DNA of 49,900 nt, taken from positions 69,347 through 119,246 of the forward strand of contig NZ_AOII01000045.1 of assembly GCF_000337615.1 (NCBI RefSeq), read 5' to 3'. Both the position numbers and the translations under genes were made by a program. How positions within the stretch are numbered: position 1 is the first letter of the stretch; every line of letters begins with the position of its first letter. Positions 1 through 8,950 of this stretch are shown here, piece after piece. The notes beneath the pieces are model-generated. The model did not search any database, was not told the DNA's origin, and saw nothing but the letters and a program-made list of their open reading frames with translations. The DNA is from Natrinema pallidum DSM 3751 (lineage in GTDB: Archaea > Halobacteriota > Halobacteria > Halobacteriales > Natrialbaceae).

Positions 1-119
1 ACGGCGGTCGAATTTTACGGATTTCTAATTGAATTCCCCGATTTTGAACCTACTGTCCTCCTGCGATTTCTGGGGGTAAACACATACAGGAGATCTATCT
101 CGGTCTCGAGGACGAGGAG

Positions 120-629
120 TTGGCCGAGTTGGCGACATCGCTGACGGACGAGGATGTCATCGCCTACCTCCAAGACGCTGCCGAACTCCTCGAGAGCGAA
201 CCGACAGGATCGGTCGGTCTGCTCGAGAAGTTCCCGTCGCTAGCCGAGGAGTACGATTTAGAAGGGTTCATCGATGAAACCGATCCCGAGCAGTGGATTC
301 GTGCAACGCCGACGGTCTATCCGAGATGGCGGATCGGCAAGGGAATTCACCAGGACCCTGATCAACTGCCGGACATCGATGACGATCCGGATTGCCGTCT
401 GGAAATCGTTCCGTACGATCCCGACTCGATCGAGGACCTTCAGGAGTACGTCGTCCAGCACATCAAATGTCAGATACGAGATTGCTTTGTGCATATGGGA
501 ATGGTGCCACCAGAGCCGTTCCACGTCCAAGGGCCGGGCGCGGATATCAACACGATGCAGTTCCAGCGCTACGACTTTCTCCAGCCCTATCACGATCCCG
601 ACGCTGATATCGACTGGGAAAGCGTCTAA
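120..629 (+). CDS. hypothetical acidic protein, probably the 3' part of a longer gene
   Basis: I do not recognise the family. The frame encodes about 169 residues from a TTG, is strongly acidic and has no membrane segment or signal peptide. The same frame stays open back to base 48 with no ATG, and bases 84-119 already read like haloarchaeal protein, so the TTG is probably not the true start. Upstream, bases 1-75 are open in a different frame that runs in from the window edge, which suggests one gene split by a frameshift near 75-95. It sits next to a broken DUF4157 gene, so it may belong to the same decaying accessory patch. The coding nature is fairly sure from codon usage; the function and 5' end are not. 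Confidence 0.5.
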   Translation: MAELATSLTDEDVIAYLQDAAELLESEPTGSVGLLEKFPSLAEEYDLEGFIDETDPEQWIRATPTVYPRWRIGKGIHQDPDQLPDIDDDPDCRLEIVPYDPDSIEDLQEYVVQHIKCQIRDCFVHMGMVPPEPFHVQGPGADINTMQFQRYDFLQPYHDPDADIDWESV

Positions 630-751
630 CCAGAACGGTTCGCCACCAAGTCACCGGCGAGACGCAGACGCTGGCGTCCGTCCCCGAGCAGTGCGGTGCG
701 TCACTGTTTCTAAACTATCTTTCGAAGCAAGTAGATCGGTAGTAGAGCGGA

Positions 752-1352
752 ATGACAATAGTGCGAATTAAACACCCGACAGACGCTACAAGCCACCCTC
801 CCCAGAACGAGCGATCCGATCAGATACTCGTCGTTATCGGCAGCGGCAGCATACCCCTCGAGCCGGACCCTCGGCAGTCGCTCAAGGAGCGGATGGACGC
901 GGACTTCTCGGACGTACGCATCCACACCGGCGGGAAAGCCGCTCAGGTCGCCGAATCCGTCGACGCGAGGCGTTTACCTGCGGCAACGCGATCGTCGCCA
1001 ATGCGGGCGAGTACGATCCCCGGTCGGCCGACGGCCAACACCTGCTGGCCCACGAACTCGCTCATGTCACACGACAGAACGACGGCGCACTCTTCTCGAG
1101 GAGCGTTGCCGAGTGCGACACGGTCGTCGACGGCTACGTCGAGCGATTCGTCGCATCGGAACTGGTCGATATCGCGGCGTCTGTGGACCGACTCGAGCGG
1201 ACGCCGTCGTGTGGGGGTTGGCGACACAGGACCACGACCGGCGAGTGGCGCGGGCGGTTGGCGATTCGCAGCCGGTTCTCGAGCACAAGTCGGTCGGAGC
1301 TGACGACATCATCCGGCGCGCGAATATGGGCAATTATGAACGCGTCTCGTAA
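752..1352 (+). pseudogene. DUF4157 (eCIS-associated metalloprotease-like) gene with two frameshifts
   Basis: Three successive frames join into one DUF4157 protein. The first (from ATG 752) holds the typical PLEPDPRQSL and DFSDVRIHTGGKAAQVAESV segment. Near 968-970 a one-base loss moves reading to the frame holding EAFTCGNAIVANAGEYDP and QHLLAHELAHV, the HExxH-like zinc-site motif. Near 1198-1200 a second one-base loss moves to the frame ending VLEHKSVGADDIIRRANMG, with TAA at 1350-1352. DUF4157 proteins are known companions or cargo of extracellular contractile injection systems, but no tail, sheath or baseplate gene is visible here. As written the gene cannot make a full protein. The alternative is two sequencing errors of the same kind. 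Confidence 0.8.
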
Positions 1353-1490
1353 ATACAGTAATGATCGTTCATACATATTCTTCAAAGGATGTCCATTCTT
1401 CACGAAAGTTCCTTGGTAATCTATAGCAAAGTCTTTAGGTTATGTGGAGCAAATTCCGAGTACGGTTGGCCACTGGCCACTGATCCACCT

Positions 1491-3395
1491 ATGAGCAGCG
1501 ACGAACTTATCTGGCGAATCGCGGGCGGTTCCGGCGACGGGATCGACTCGACGAGCCAGAATTTCGCCAAGGCGCTGATGCGCTCGGGACTCGACGTATT
1601 CACACACCGCCACTATCCGTCGCGGATCCGCGGCGGCCACACGTACGTCGAGATTCGGGCCGCGGACCACGAAGTACAGTCACGTGGTGACGGCTACAAC
1701 TTCCTGCTCTCGCTGGGTGACTCGTTCGCCCGCAATCCGCAGGAGGAAGCCTACTACGGGAACGAAGAGATCAAACCCCTCTCGGAGAACCTCGATGATC
1801 TCCGCGAGGGTGGGATCATCGTCTACGATGAGGGTCTCATCGGCGAGGACGACATCGAGGCGATCGATCTCGAGGCCCGTGCCGAGGAGAACAACTGGCA
1901 CGTCTTCCCGATGGACTTGCGCGGACTCGCGCGGGAACACGGCCGGGAGGTCATGCGCAACACTGCCGGCGTCGGCGTAACCGCGGCGCTGCTCGATATG
2001 GATCTCGAGCACATCGAGGACCTGATGGCCGACGCCATGGGCGGGGATGTTCTCGAGTCCAACCTCGAGATTCTCCACGAGGCCTACGAGACGACCCGGG
2101 AGGAGTACGAGTTCGAGCACGACCTGCGTGTCCCCGAGGGAACCCACGATACCGAACAGGCCCTGCTGTCGGGTTCGAACGCGATCGCCTACGGTGCGAT
2201 CGACGCCGGCTGCCGGTTCATCTCCGGCTACCCGATGACGCCGTGGACAGACGTGTTCACAATCCTCAGCCAGAACTTCCCCGACATGGGTGGCATCTCC
2301 GAACAGGTCGAAGACGAGATCGCTGCAGCCGCGCTCGCGGTCGGCGCGAGCCACGCCGGCGTCAAGGCCATGTCCGGGTCCTCCGGCGGCGGCTTCGCGT
2401 TGATGAGCGAGCCGCTCGGACTCGCCGAGATGACCGAGACGCCCGTCGTCCTGATCGAGGCGATGCGGGCCGGCCCCTCGACGGGGATGCCGACGAAGCC
2501 CGAACAGGCCGACTTGGAGCACGTGCTCTACACGAGCCAGGGCGACTCCCAGCGGGTCGTCTTTGCACCGGGCAATATCGAAGAGGCCTACGAACAGACG
2601 CGACTGGCCTTCGACATCGCCTGGGACTACCAGATTCCGGCGATCATCATCTACGACCAGAAGCTCTCCGGCGAGAACACCAACGTCGATGTCGAGTTCT
2701 TCGACCGCGAGGTCTCGCCGGACCTGGGGTCGACGCTGACCGAGGACGAACTCCGCGAGGCCGCCCACGACAACTCCGGGAAGTTCAAGCGCTTCAATTA
2801 CGAGGACGCCGAGAACGGCGTCGCGTCGCGCTCGATTCCCGGACAGAAGGGTGGGCGCTACCTCGCGACGGGTAACGAACACAGCCCCGTCGGCCACATC
2901 AGCGAGGACCCCGACAACCGCGTCGCCCAGATGGACCGCCGCCTCGAGAAGCTCGAGTCGATCCGCGAGGAACTCGACGAGGAACGCGAGTCCACCCAAA
3001 CCTACTTCGGCGACGAGACGGCCGAGTACGGCATCATCACCTGGGGCTCCTCACAGGGTGCGGTCGAGGAGGCCATCGAGCGGCTCAACGCGAACGGCCA
3101 CTCCGTCAAGGGGCTCAGCGTCTCCGATATGATGCCGTTCCCCGAGAACGAGGTGACCGAGTTCTTAGAGAGCGTCGACGAGGCGCTGGTCGTCGAGATG
3201 AACGCCACGGCGCAGTTCCGCGGCCTGCTCCAGAAGGAGCTGGGGCGGTTCGGTGAGAAGCTCACGAGTCTGCTGAAGTACAACGGCAACCCGTTCGAGC
3301 CCGCCGAAATCGTCGAGGGCTACGAGGTCAATCTCGCCGACGAGGACCGCGAACCGACCGCACAGGTACGAATCGAACCTGCTGCAGGTGACTGA
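1491..3395 (+). CDS. porA: 2-oxoacid:ferredoxin oxidoreductase, alpha subunit (pyruvate or 2-oxoglutarate)
   Basis: This is the large subunit (634 aa) of a two-subunit thiamine-diphosphate enzyme that decarboxylates a 2-oxoacid to the acyl-CoA and reduces ferredoxin. An N-terminal gamma-type domain (about residues 1-185) carries GGSGDGIDS and the SRIRGGHTYVEIR segment. The pyrimidine-binding alpha domain starts near residue 223 (GSNAIAYGAIDAG, SGYPMTPW), and a C-terminal transketolase-like domain starts near residue 510 (ITWGSSQGAVEEAI). I chose ATG 1491 because the 34 codons upstream are AT-rich and unlike coding sequence. The beta gene follows 2 nt after the stop. Haloarchaea carry a pyruvate and a 2-oxoglutarate version; the 634/311-residue pair fits the pyruvate enzyme better in my judgement, but the substrate is not proven. 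Confidence 0.9.
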   Translation: MSSDELIWRIAGGSGDGIDSTSQNFAKALMRSGLDVFTHRHYPSRIRGGHTYVEIRAADHEVQSRGDGYNFLLSLGDSFARNPQEEAYYGNEEIKPLSENLDDLREGGIIVYDEGLIGEDDIEAIDLEARAEENNWHVFPMDLRGLAREHGREVMRNTAGVGVTAALLDMDLEHIEDLMADAMGGDVLESNLEILHEAYETTREEYEFEHDLRVPEGTHDTEQALLSGSNAIAYGAIDAGCRFISGYPMTPWTDVFTILSQNFPDMGGISEQVEDEIAAAALAVGASHAGVKAMSGSSGGGFALMSEPLGLAEMTETPVVLIEAMRAGPSTGMPTKPEQADLEHVLYTSQGDSQRVVFAPGNIEEAYEQTRLAFDIAWDYQIPAIIIYDQKLSGENTNVDVEFFDREVSPDLGSTLTEDELREAAHDNSGKFKRFNYEDAENGVASRSIPGQKGGRYLATGNEHSPVGHISEDPDNRVAQMDRRLEKLESIREELDEERESTQTYFGDETAEYGIITWGSSQGAVEEAIERLNANGHSVKGLSVSDMMPFPENEVTEFLESVDEALVVEMNATAQFRGLLQKELGRFGEKLTSLLKYNGNPFEPAEIVEGYEVNLADEDREPTAQVRIEPAAGD

Positions 3396-3397
3396 CA

Positions 3398-4333
3398 ATG
3401 AGCGCATTCAACGCAATCGGAGAGGAGCGAGAGATCGACCGGGACGAGTTCACCCCCGGCGTCGAACCACAGCCGACCTGGTGTCCGGGCTGTGGCGACT
3501 TCGGCGTCCTGAAGTCCCTGAAACAGGCCCTACCGGAAGTCGGCAAGACCCCCGAAGAGGTACTGACCGTCACCGGGATCGGCTGTTCGGGCAAGCTGAA
3601 CAGCTATCTGGACACCTACGGGTTCCACACGATCCACGGGCGTTCGCTGCCCGTCGCCCGCGCCGCCAAACTCGCCAACACCGACCTCGAAGTCATCGCC
3701 GCGGGCGGTGACGGCGACGGGTACGGCATCGGCGGCAACCACTTCGTTCACACGGCTCGGGAGAACCACGACATGACCTACATCGTGTTCAACAACGAGA
3801 TCTTCGGCCTGACGAAGGGCCAGACCTCGCCGACGAGCCCGAAGGGGCACAAGTCCAAGACCCAGCCCTCGGGTAGCGCGAAGACGCCGATCCGGCCGCT
3901 GTCGCAGTCGCTGACCTCCGGTGCGAGCTACATCGCCCGCACCGCCGCGGTCAACCCGAACCAGGCCAAGGAGATCATCGCGGAGGCCATCGAACACGAT
4001 GGCTTCGCTCACGTCGACTTCCTGACGCAGTGTCCGACCTGGAACAAGGACGCGCGTCAGTACGTCCCGTACATCGACGTTCAGGAGTCCGACGACTACG
4101 ACTTCGACGTCACCGACCGACAGGAGGCCGCCGAGATGATGCACGAGACCGAGGACGTCCTCAACGAGGGAACCGTCCTGACCGGTCGCTACTACGTCGA
4201 CGAGGACCGGCCGTCCTACCAGGAAGAGAAAGCCGCCGTCGGCGAACTTCCGGAGGAGCCGCTGGCCGAGCGCTACTTCGACGACGACGCCGAGTGGGAA
4301 CGCAGCTACGACCTGCTCGAGCGCCACACGTAG
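3398..4333 (+). CDS. porB: 2-oxoacid:ferredoxin oxidoreductase, beta subunit
   Basis: This is the thiamine-diphosphate and 4Fe-4S subunit (311 aa) partnering the gene just upstream. CPGCGDFG near residues 29-36 and GIGCSGK near 61-67 supply cysteines for the cluster, with another in LTQCPTW near 212. GGDGDGYGIGG followed by NNEIFGLTKGQ forms the diphosphate- and Mg-binding motif. The start is 2 nt after the alpha stop, with an aggtga ribosome-binding sequence inside the alpha 3' end at about 3386-3391, so the two are co-translated. The last 60 residues form an acidic tail beyond the conserved core. Substrate identity shares the uncertainty of the alpha subunit. Confidence 0.9.
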   Translation: MSAFNAIGEEREIDRDEFTPGVEPQPTWCPGCGDFGVLKSLKQALPEVGKTPEEVLTVTGIGCSGKLNSYLDTYGFHTIHGRSLPVARAAKLANTDLEVIAAGGDGDGYGIGGNHFVHTARENHDMTYIVFNNEIFGLTKGQTSPTSPKGHKSKTQPSGSAKTPIRPLSQSLTSGASYIARTAAVNPNQAKEIIAEAIEHDGFAHVDFLTQCPTWNKDARQYVPYIDVQESDDYDFDVTDRQEAAEMMHETEDVLNEGTVLTGRYYVDEDRPSYQEEKAAVGELPEEPLAERYFDDDAEWERSYDLLERHT

Positions 4334-4518
4334 ACCAGCCGCCGACTGTCCCGCGGTTCGTCTTTTGCACGCGTCACATCCCGTGGACGGGTGCGACCGG
4401 CTCAGGTCGAGATCCAGCCACAGTCGATCGATTGCGAGAGCGCCAGCGCCGGACTCAGTCGGATCAGTTCAAGAGACGTTATCCGCGGCGGGCATCGTCG
4501 ATCGGATACCGGACGGAC

Positions 4519-5685
4519 TCAACAGTCGGTCGAAAGCGCCTTGCCGATCCGAAGCGCCGTTCCATCCTCGAAAGCGTGGCTCACTAACACCGAGTAGTAC
4601 CGATCGCCACAGGCCCACTGCAGTTCGGTTGCCTCGTCGGTTTCGGCAATCGTCCCCGTCACGGTTCCGAGCGTGACTGCATCACCGCCGATCGCCAGTC
4701 GCCGCGGCCCGTCGCTCGTCGACACCGAGAGCGACTCGTCGTTCGGCAGCCGATACCGGACGGAGACCTGCGTTCGGTTCTCGTCGGGGAACTCGTATCT
4801 GATGATCTCATCGCGTTCGATCGTCTCGGTTACCGCGTCGGCCGGCAGATCGGCAACCGCAAACGGGACGCTCCGATTGGCCGCCTCGAGGCTGTCGTAC
4901 GAGTCGATCGACGGCATGACAACGTCCCGGACTGCAGTCCCGTTGCCGTCGGTTGCCGGGTCGAACGTGAAGCGGTCGTCGTCGATCCCGGGGTCGATCG
5001 AGAGGTTTCGATAGGTCCGCTCGAGTGTCACCCCGTCGCCCTCGACGGCGTGCTTGATGGGGAACATCGTCTCCCGGTCGTACCAGACCTCGACGTGATC
5101 GGCGGCGCGCTCGACGGGGGCCCGCTCGCTGGTCGCCAACGGCACGACGTACTCGGTGTCGTCGATCAGGACGTTGATCGACCGCTCGATCGTCTCGTTT
5201 GCGGGGAGATCGAACGTGACGTGATAGGTGTCCCGGCCGTCGAGCGACGTTTCCTCGACCGCCGTGATCTCGTAGCGCTCGAGGTACCGCGCTTGCTGTG
5301 CATATACTCCCTCGAGATACGACATGGCCGCGGGATCGGTCTCGAGGCGCGTCGCCCAGTCATGGGTGGCATCGTAGTGCCAGCGACGGTCGCCATCGTC
5401 GACGATGACCGTTTCGGTCCCGCCGGCAGTGGTTTCGATCCGGCTCGCACCGTCGGCACGAAGCCAGACGGCTTCCGTGTACTGCGATGTCTCGCCGTCG
5501 ACCGTCCGGCGAACGTCGACCGTCGCAGTGATCTCGGCTGGAGGATCGGCCGCGGTGATCTCCCGCTCGAGATCCGACGGCGCGGGGTCGTCACTCGGGA
5601 GTGCAAGGCACCCCCCGAGTACGAAAACGAGTACCAGCGCCACGGCGGGGAGGGCAGTGGCGAAGTCACCATCGCTGTCGAACAT
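4519..5685 (-). CDS. LolA-like / DUF4367-type lipoprotein
   Basis: This is an exported lipoprotein of 388 aa. A hydrophobic segment ends in the lipobox LGGC, with the lipidated cysteine at about residue 26, so it is anchored outside the membrane. The body starts with a LolA/LppX-like region (ITATVDVRRTVDGE, YTEAVWLRADG, the WYDRETMFPIK strand pair). It ends with a DUF4367-like module (SYDSLEAANRSVPF, then PADAV, then a C-terminal YYSVLVSHAFEDG). Related haloarchaeal proteins are annotated as outer-membrane lipoprotein sorting proteins although archaea lack that membrane, so the role is unknown. It stands alone and is convergent with the oxidoreductase operon. Confidence 0.8.
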   Translation of the reverse strand: MFDSDGDFATALPAVALVLVFVLGGCLALPSDDPAPSDLEREITAADPPAEITATVDVRRTVDGETSQYTEAVWLRADGASRIETTAGGTETVIVDDGDRRWHYDATHDWATRLETDPAAMSYLEGVYAQQARYLERYEITAVEETSLDGRDTYHVTFDLPANETIERSINVLIDDTEYVVPLATSERAPVERAADHVEVWYDRETMFPIKHAVEGDGVTLERTYRNLSIDPGIDDDRFTFDPATDGNGTAVRDVVMPSIDSYDSLEAANRSVPFAVADLPADAVTETIERDEIIRYEFPDENRTQVSVRYRLPNDESLSVSTSDGPRRLAIGGDAVTLGTVTGTIAETDEATELQWACGDRYYSVLVSHAFEDGTALRIGKALSTDC

Positions 5686-5794
5686 GTTATCTAGTTCACC
5701 TATCTGCCATCATTAACTCGTCGGTCCGTTCCGTGTCACCGCCGGCGGGTCGCGACCGTCGCCGCTGACTCCGCGACGGAGACACGCCGATCAG

Positions 5795-6109
5795 TTAGTC
5801 GCCAGCGCCGAACCCGCCGGCGAACAGTTTCGAGAGGTAGCTGAGGACGAGCAAGGTGACGACCAGCCCGGCGAGCAAGCGGGGCTGAAAGCCGTACCTG
5901 ATCTCGCGCACGCCGTAGGCCACGACGAGCACCCCCATGAGCAGGGCTGTCCCGCCGGCCCACCGGGACACGTGTGCCGGATCGACCGACTCGTCGTAGT
6001 TCGCATGCAGGTCGACCCGGCCGCGAAAGGCGATCAGCGAGCCGAGACCCAGAATTGCGAGTCCACAGAGGACCCAGACCACGCCACTGACGAGATTCGG
6101 ATCGACCAT
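5795..6109 (-). CDS. small membrane protein with three predicted helices
   Basis: A 104-aa protein with hydrophobic helices at about residues 8-28, 50-66 and 78-96, separated by an acidic loop (HANYDESVDPAHVSRW). It resembles the small DUF3784-like haloarchaeal membrane proteins, but I cannot assign a function. The ATG at 6109 is the first in frame with good coding character. It is divergent from the Lrp-type regulator at 6263, sharing a gap of about 150 bp. Confidence 0.7.
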   Translation of the reverse strand: MVDPNLVSGVVWVLCGLAILGLGSLIAFRGRVDLHANYDESVDPAHVSRWAGGTALLMGVLVVAYGVREIRYGFQPRLLAGLVVTLLVLSYLSKLFAGGFGAGD

Positions 6110-6262
6110 TCCGTGTCGGATCTGGGCCCACCGGGCGAATAAGTCCGCCGATTACCGATCCGAACGACCGGCTCCACGTCCGTTCTCGCGCCGTCTTCCG
6201 TTCGGATATCCGTCGTTTTCGTATTCAAAAGATATTTTTCCGCCGGAGCAAAACGTATACGC

Positions 6263-6691
6263 ATGAGTACCCAGGCGACGGAAGATCGCATCCTCGAGGT
6301 TCTCGAGGAGGACGCCCAGGCGTCCTACGCCGAGATCGCCGAGCGGGCGAACGTCTCGAAACCGACCGTGCGCAAATACATCAACCAACTCGAGGAGGAG
6401 GGCGTCATCGTCGGCTATTCGGCCGACATCGATCCGAAGAAACTCTCGAGCAAGACCATCGCACTGGTCGGGCTTGACGTCGCGAGCGAACGCTACGTCG
6501 AGGCGACGCAGGCGATCAAGGACCTCTCGGAAGTCGAAGCGCTGTACAGTTCCAGCGGCGACCACATGCTGATGGCCGAAGTGCGCGCCGAGGACGGGGA
6601 CTCGCTCGGCGAAACCATCTCCGAGGAGTTGCTCGAAATCGACGGCGTCACCGCGGCCCATCCCTCTTTCCTGCAGGAGCGACTGAAGTAA
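6263..6691 (+). CDS. Lrp/AsnC-family transcriptional regulator
   Basis: A 142-aa regulator. The N-terminal AsnC-type helix-turn-helix (about residues 8-55, SYAEIAERANVSKPTVRKYI) is followed by the RAM/AsnC ligand-binding domain (about 65-140, ending PSFLQERLK). Family members are dimers or octamers that sense amino acids or related metabolites. A TATA-like gatattttt at 6231-6239 lies 24-32 nt upstream of ATG, consistent with a near-leaderless transcript. The upstream divergent membrane gene and the downstream SRPBCC gene are possible targets, but this is only positional. Confidence 0.9.
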   Translation: MSTQATEDRILEVLEEDAQASYAEIAERANVSKPTVRKYINQLEEEGVIVGYSADIDPKKLSSKTIALVGLDVASERYVEATQAIKDLSEVEALYSSSGDHMLMAEVRAEDGDSLGETISEELLEIDGVTAAHPSFLQERLK

Positions 6692-6770
6692 CCCGCTCGG
6701 CCGTCGCCCCACCGTCGCCCGTCGTTGGGAGTCACGTTTTCACGCTGGCCGTCGTAGACCCGGACGGTTC

Positions 6771-7250
6771 ATGCAGACGTACGATCGCGAAACGACCGTC
6801 GACTCGCCGCTCGAGGAGGTCTGGGCGTTCAATTCGCGGATTTCCGGGCTCGAGGCGGTGACTCCGGACTGGATGCACCTGCGCGTCGAGCGCGTGATCG
6901 GCCCGGACGGGGAGCCGGACCCGACCGTGCTCGAGCCGGGTTCGGAGGTCGCGCTGTCGATGCGGCCGTTCGGAGTGGGACCGCGCCAGCACTGGACCTC
7001 GATGATCACCGCTCGGGAGCGCGAGGACGGCTCGGCGTACTTTCGCGACGAGATGGTCTACGGGCCGTTCGACCACTGGGAACACACCCATTCCTTCTTC
7101 GCCGACGGTGAGCGAACGATACTCCGGGATCACGTGGAGTACGAACTCCCGGTGGGCGGACTCGGCGACGCGATCGCGCCGCTCTCGCGGCTCGGGTTCG
7201 AAGTCATGTTCCGGGCGCGCCATCGGTTGGCGAAAGCACAGTTAGAGTGA
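6771..7250 (+). CDS. SRPBCC (START-like) family protein
   Basis: A 159-aa single-domain protein of the polyketide cyclase/START superfamily. It opens with the typical strand MQTYDRETTVDSPLEEVWAF, has a central W/F-rich sheet (FDHWEHTHSFF) and closes with a long C-terminal helix (GLGDAIAPLSRLGFEVMFRA). Such proteins bind hydrophobic ligands or act as chaperones; the ligand is unknown. The ATG at 6771 comes 80 nt after the regulator stop, so co-transcription is possible. Confidence 0.85.
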   Translation: MQTYDRETTVDSPLEEVWAFNSRISGLEAVTPDWMHLRVERVIGPDGEPDPTVLEPGSEVALSMRPFGVGPRQHWTSMITAREREDGSAYFRDEMVYGPFDHWEHTHSFFADGERTILRDHVEYELPVGGLGDAIAPLSRLGFEVMFRARHRLAKAQLE

Positions 7251-7331
7251 GCGGTCGAGGCCCGTGCCGCGCCGATCGGCTTCGAGAGGTGTACCAAGCT
7301 CGTTTTGCCGATCCGGTTGGTAGAGTCGGGC

Positions 7332-7937
7332 ATGGCTGACTACGAGGGGCTGGACCGCCGGGGACTGCTGAGCGTGCTCGGCACGGGCGCGGCGGCGAGT
7401 ATCGCAGGCTGTCTCCGGGGCACCCAACCCGGCAGCGGCGGGACGGATACCGATGACTCGCCGGCACACGTGTACGAACCGACGCTCGAGGGCGTGGCTG
7501 AGGGTCCCGTCGAAATCACGGACGAGCACAACTGTGCGGTCTGTAGCATGGGACTGACTCAGTATTTCGGGAACGGGCAACTCGTCCACGAAAGCGGGCT
7601 GGCGGCGACCGTCGACTCGCCGGGCTGTCTGTTCGCCTATCTCGTCTCGTCGACGCCGGACTCCCCGATCGCCGGTGCCTGGACGACCGATTACGAGACC
7701 GGCGATCTGATCGATGCAACTGACGCCCATTTCGTCCTCATCACCGACAAGCAGGCCGCCGATGATCCGATGGGGATCGACCCGCGTCCCTACGCCGACC
7801 GCGAGGACGCCGTCGCGTTCCTCGAGGGATGGGAGGCCGAGGACCTCGATCCGGATGCGGACATCATCGTCGGACTGGACGCGGTCGACCTCGACCTCGC
7901 GTCGATCTACCGCGGCGCCCGGCTGCCGGACGAGTAG
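7332..7937 (+). CDS. NosL-like copper-site lipoprotein, Tat-exported
   Basis: A 201-aa lipoprotein with a Tat signal (DRRGLLSVLGTGAAAS) and lipobox IAGC around residue 25. The mature part has the NosL signature near residue 70, CAVCSMGL, a variant of the usual CPVCGM motif, followed by a conserved fold (DSPGCLFAYL, ending VGLDAVDLD). NosL proteins bind Cu(I) outside the cell and help build copper centres such as that of nitrous oxide reductase; no nos genes are nearby, so the client is unknown. ATG 7332 is preferred over an upstream start because the twin-arginine segment follows directly. The EamA transporter gene follows 55 nt downstream. Confidence 0.85.
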   Translation: MADYEGLDRRGLLSVLGTGAAASIAGCLRGTQPGSGGTDTDDSPAHVYEPTLEGVAEGPVEITDEHNCAVCSMGLTQYFGNGQLVHESGLAATVDSPGCLFAYLVSSTPDSPIAGAWTTDYETGDLIDATDAHFVLITDKQAADDPMGIDPRPYADREDAVAFLEGWEAEDLDPDADIIVGLDAVDLDLASIYRGARLPDE

Positions 7938-7992
7938 CGACCGGCAGTCCGTTTCGGAACCCGTTTGATCCCTCGAGCGAGTCGGAACGGAC

Positions 7993-8892
7993 GTGACCCG
8001 AACCCTCGAGGCGACGCCGGCGGCCGCGCTCGCCGTCGCGGTGTTCGCCGCGAGCACGAGCGCGATTCTGGTGCGCTGGAGCGCGGCCCCGAGTTCCGTC
8101 GCGGCCTTCTACCGGGTGCTCTTTACCACGGTACTGGTCGCACCGATCGCCGTCACCCGTCACCGCGCGGCCTTCGCGCGACTCTCGCGACGCGACCTCG
8201 TGGGGGCGGTCGCGGCCGGCGTCGCGCTGGCGATCCACTTCGCGGCCTGGTTCGAGAGCCTCGGTCACACGAGCGTCGCCGCGAGCGTCACGATCGTCCA
8301 GGTTCAGCCGGTCTTCGTCGCGCTCGGGGCCGCCCTCCTTTTGGACGAACGGATCAGCCGCGTGACGGGGGTCGGGATCGTCGTCACCATCGCCGGGGCC
8401 GCTGCAATGTCGCTGGGCGACGCCGGACGCGAGGCCCTTACCGGCGCGACGGCCTACGGCAACGCCCTCGCCTTGCTGGGCGCGGTGACCGTTGCCGGCT
8501 ACACGCTCGCCGGTCGTTCGATCCGTCAACGCGTTCCGGTGTTTCCCTACGTGACCGTGGTCTACGGTGCCTGCGTGATCGCCCTGTGTCTCTTGGTCGG
8601 TGTGCAGGGTCATCCCTACGTCGGCTACCCCGATCGCGAGTGGCTGCTCTTTCTCGGCCTGGCCGTCGGCCCCGGCGTCCTCGGCCACACGGTGAGCAAC
8701 TGGGCCCTCGCCCACCTCGAGTCGGTCGTCGTCAGCGTGGCCTGGCTCGGCGAGCCGGTCGGCGCGACCCTGCTCGCGTTCGTCGTGCTCGCGGAGGTCC
8801 CCGACGCGATCACGGTCGGCGGCGGCCTCGTCGTGCTCGCGGGCGTCGCCGTGACGACGCTCGAGCGGGAGCGCCGTCTCGGGAGTGACTGA
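7993..8892 (+). CDS. EamA/DMT-family transporter
   Basis: A 299-aa integral membrane protein with about ten hydrophobic helices in two EamA repeats (roughly 15-140 and 160-290). Second-repeat landmarks include HTVSNWALAHL and AWLGEPVGATLLAF. Family members export amino acids or other small metabolites; the substrate cannot be predicted. The start is GTG 7993, since no ATG lies in frame before the first helix. mobA begins 58 nt after the stop. Confidence 0.88.
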   Translation: MTRTLEATPAAALAVAVFAASTSAILVRWSAAPSSVAAFYRVLFTTVLVAPIAVTRHRAAFARLSRRDLVGAVAAGVALAIHFAAWFESLGHTSVAASVTIVQVQPVFVALGAALLLDERISRVTGVGIVVTIAGAAAMSLGDAGREALTGATAYGNALALLGAVTVAGYTLAGRSIRQRVPVFPYVTVVYGACVIALCLLVGVQGHPYVGYPDREWLLFLGLAVGPGVLGHTVSNWALAHLESVVVSVAWLGEPVGATLLAFVVLAEVPDAITVGGGLVVLAGVAVTTLERERRLGSD

Positions 8893-8950
8893 TGGGCTCG
8901 CCGGCGAGCGCGTCCGCACCCTTTTCCCACCGGTGGACGAACGGTCGACC

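Noticed and set aside
71-85. A 15-base word TGGGGGTAAACACAT near the left edge reappears inverted near the right edge (49817-49831), like terminal repeats of a 50-kb element.
   Set aside because: In 50 kb about one inverted 15-base match is expected by chance, the flanks do not match, and the genes between are core metabolism.
960-1203. Programmed frameshifting in the DUF4157 gene.
   Set aside because: Neither site has a slippery run or a stop-coupled context; two independent losses or sequencing errors are simpler.
1680-2999. A 439-codon minus-strand open frame.
   Set aside because: It is antisense to the oxidoreductase alpha gene and lacks motifs; a codon-bias shadow.
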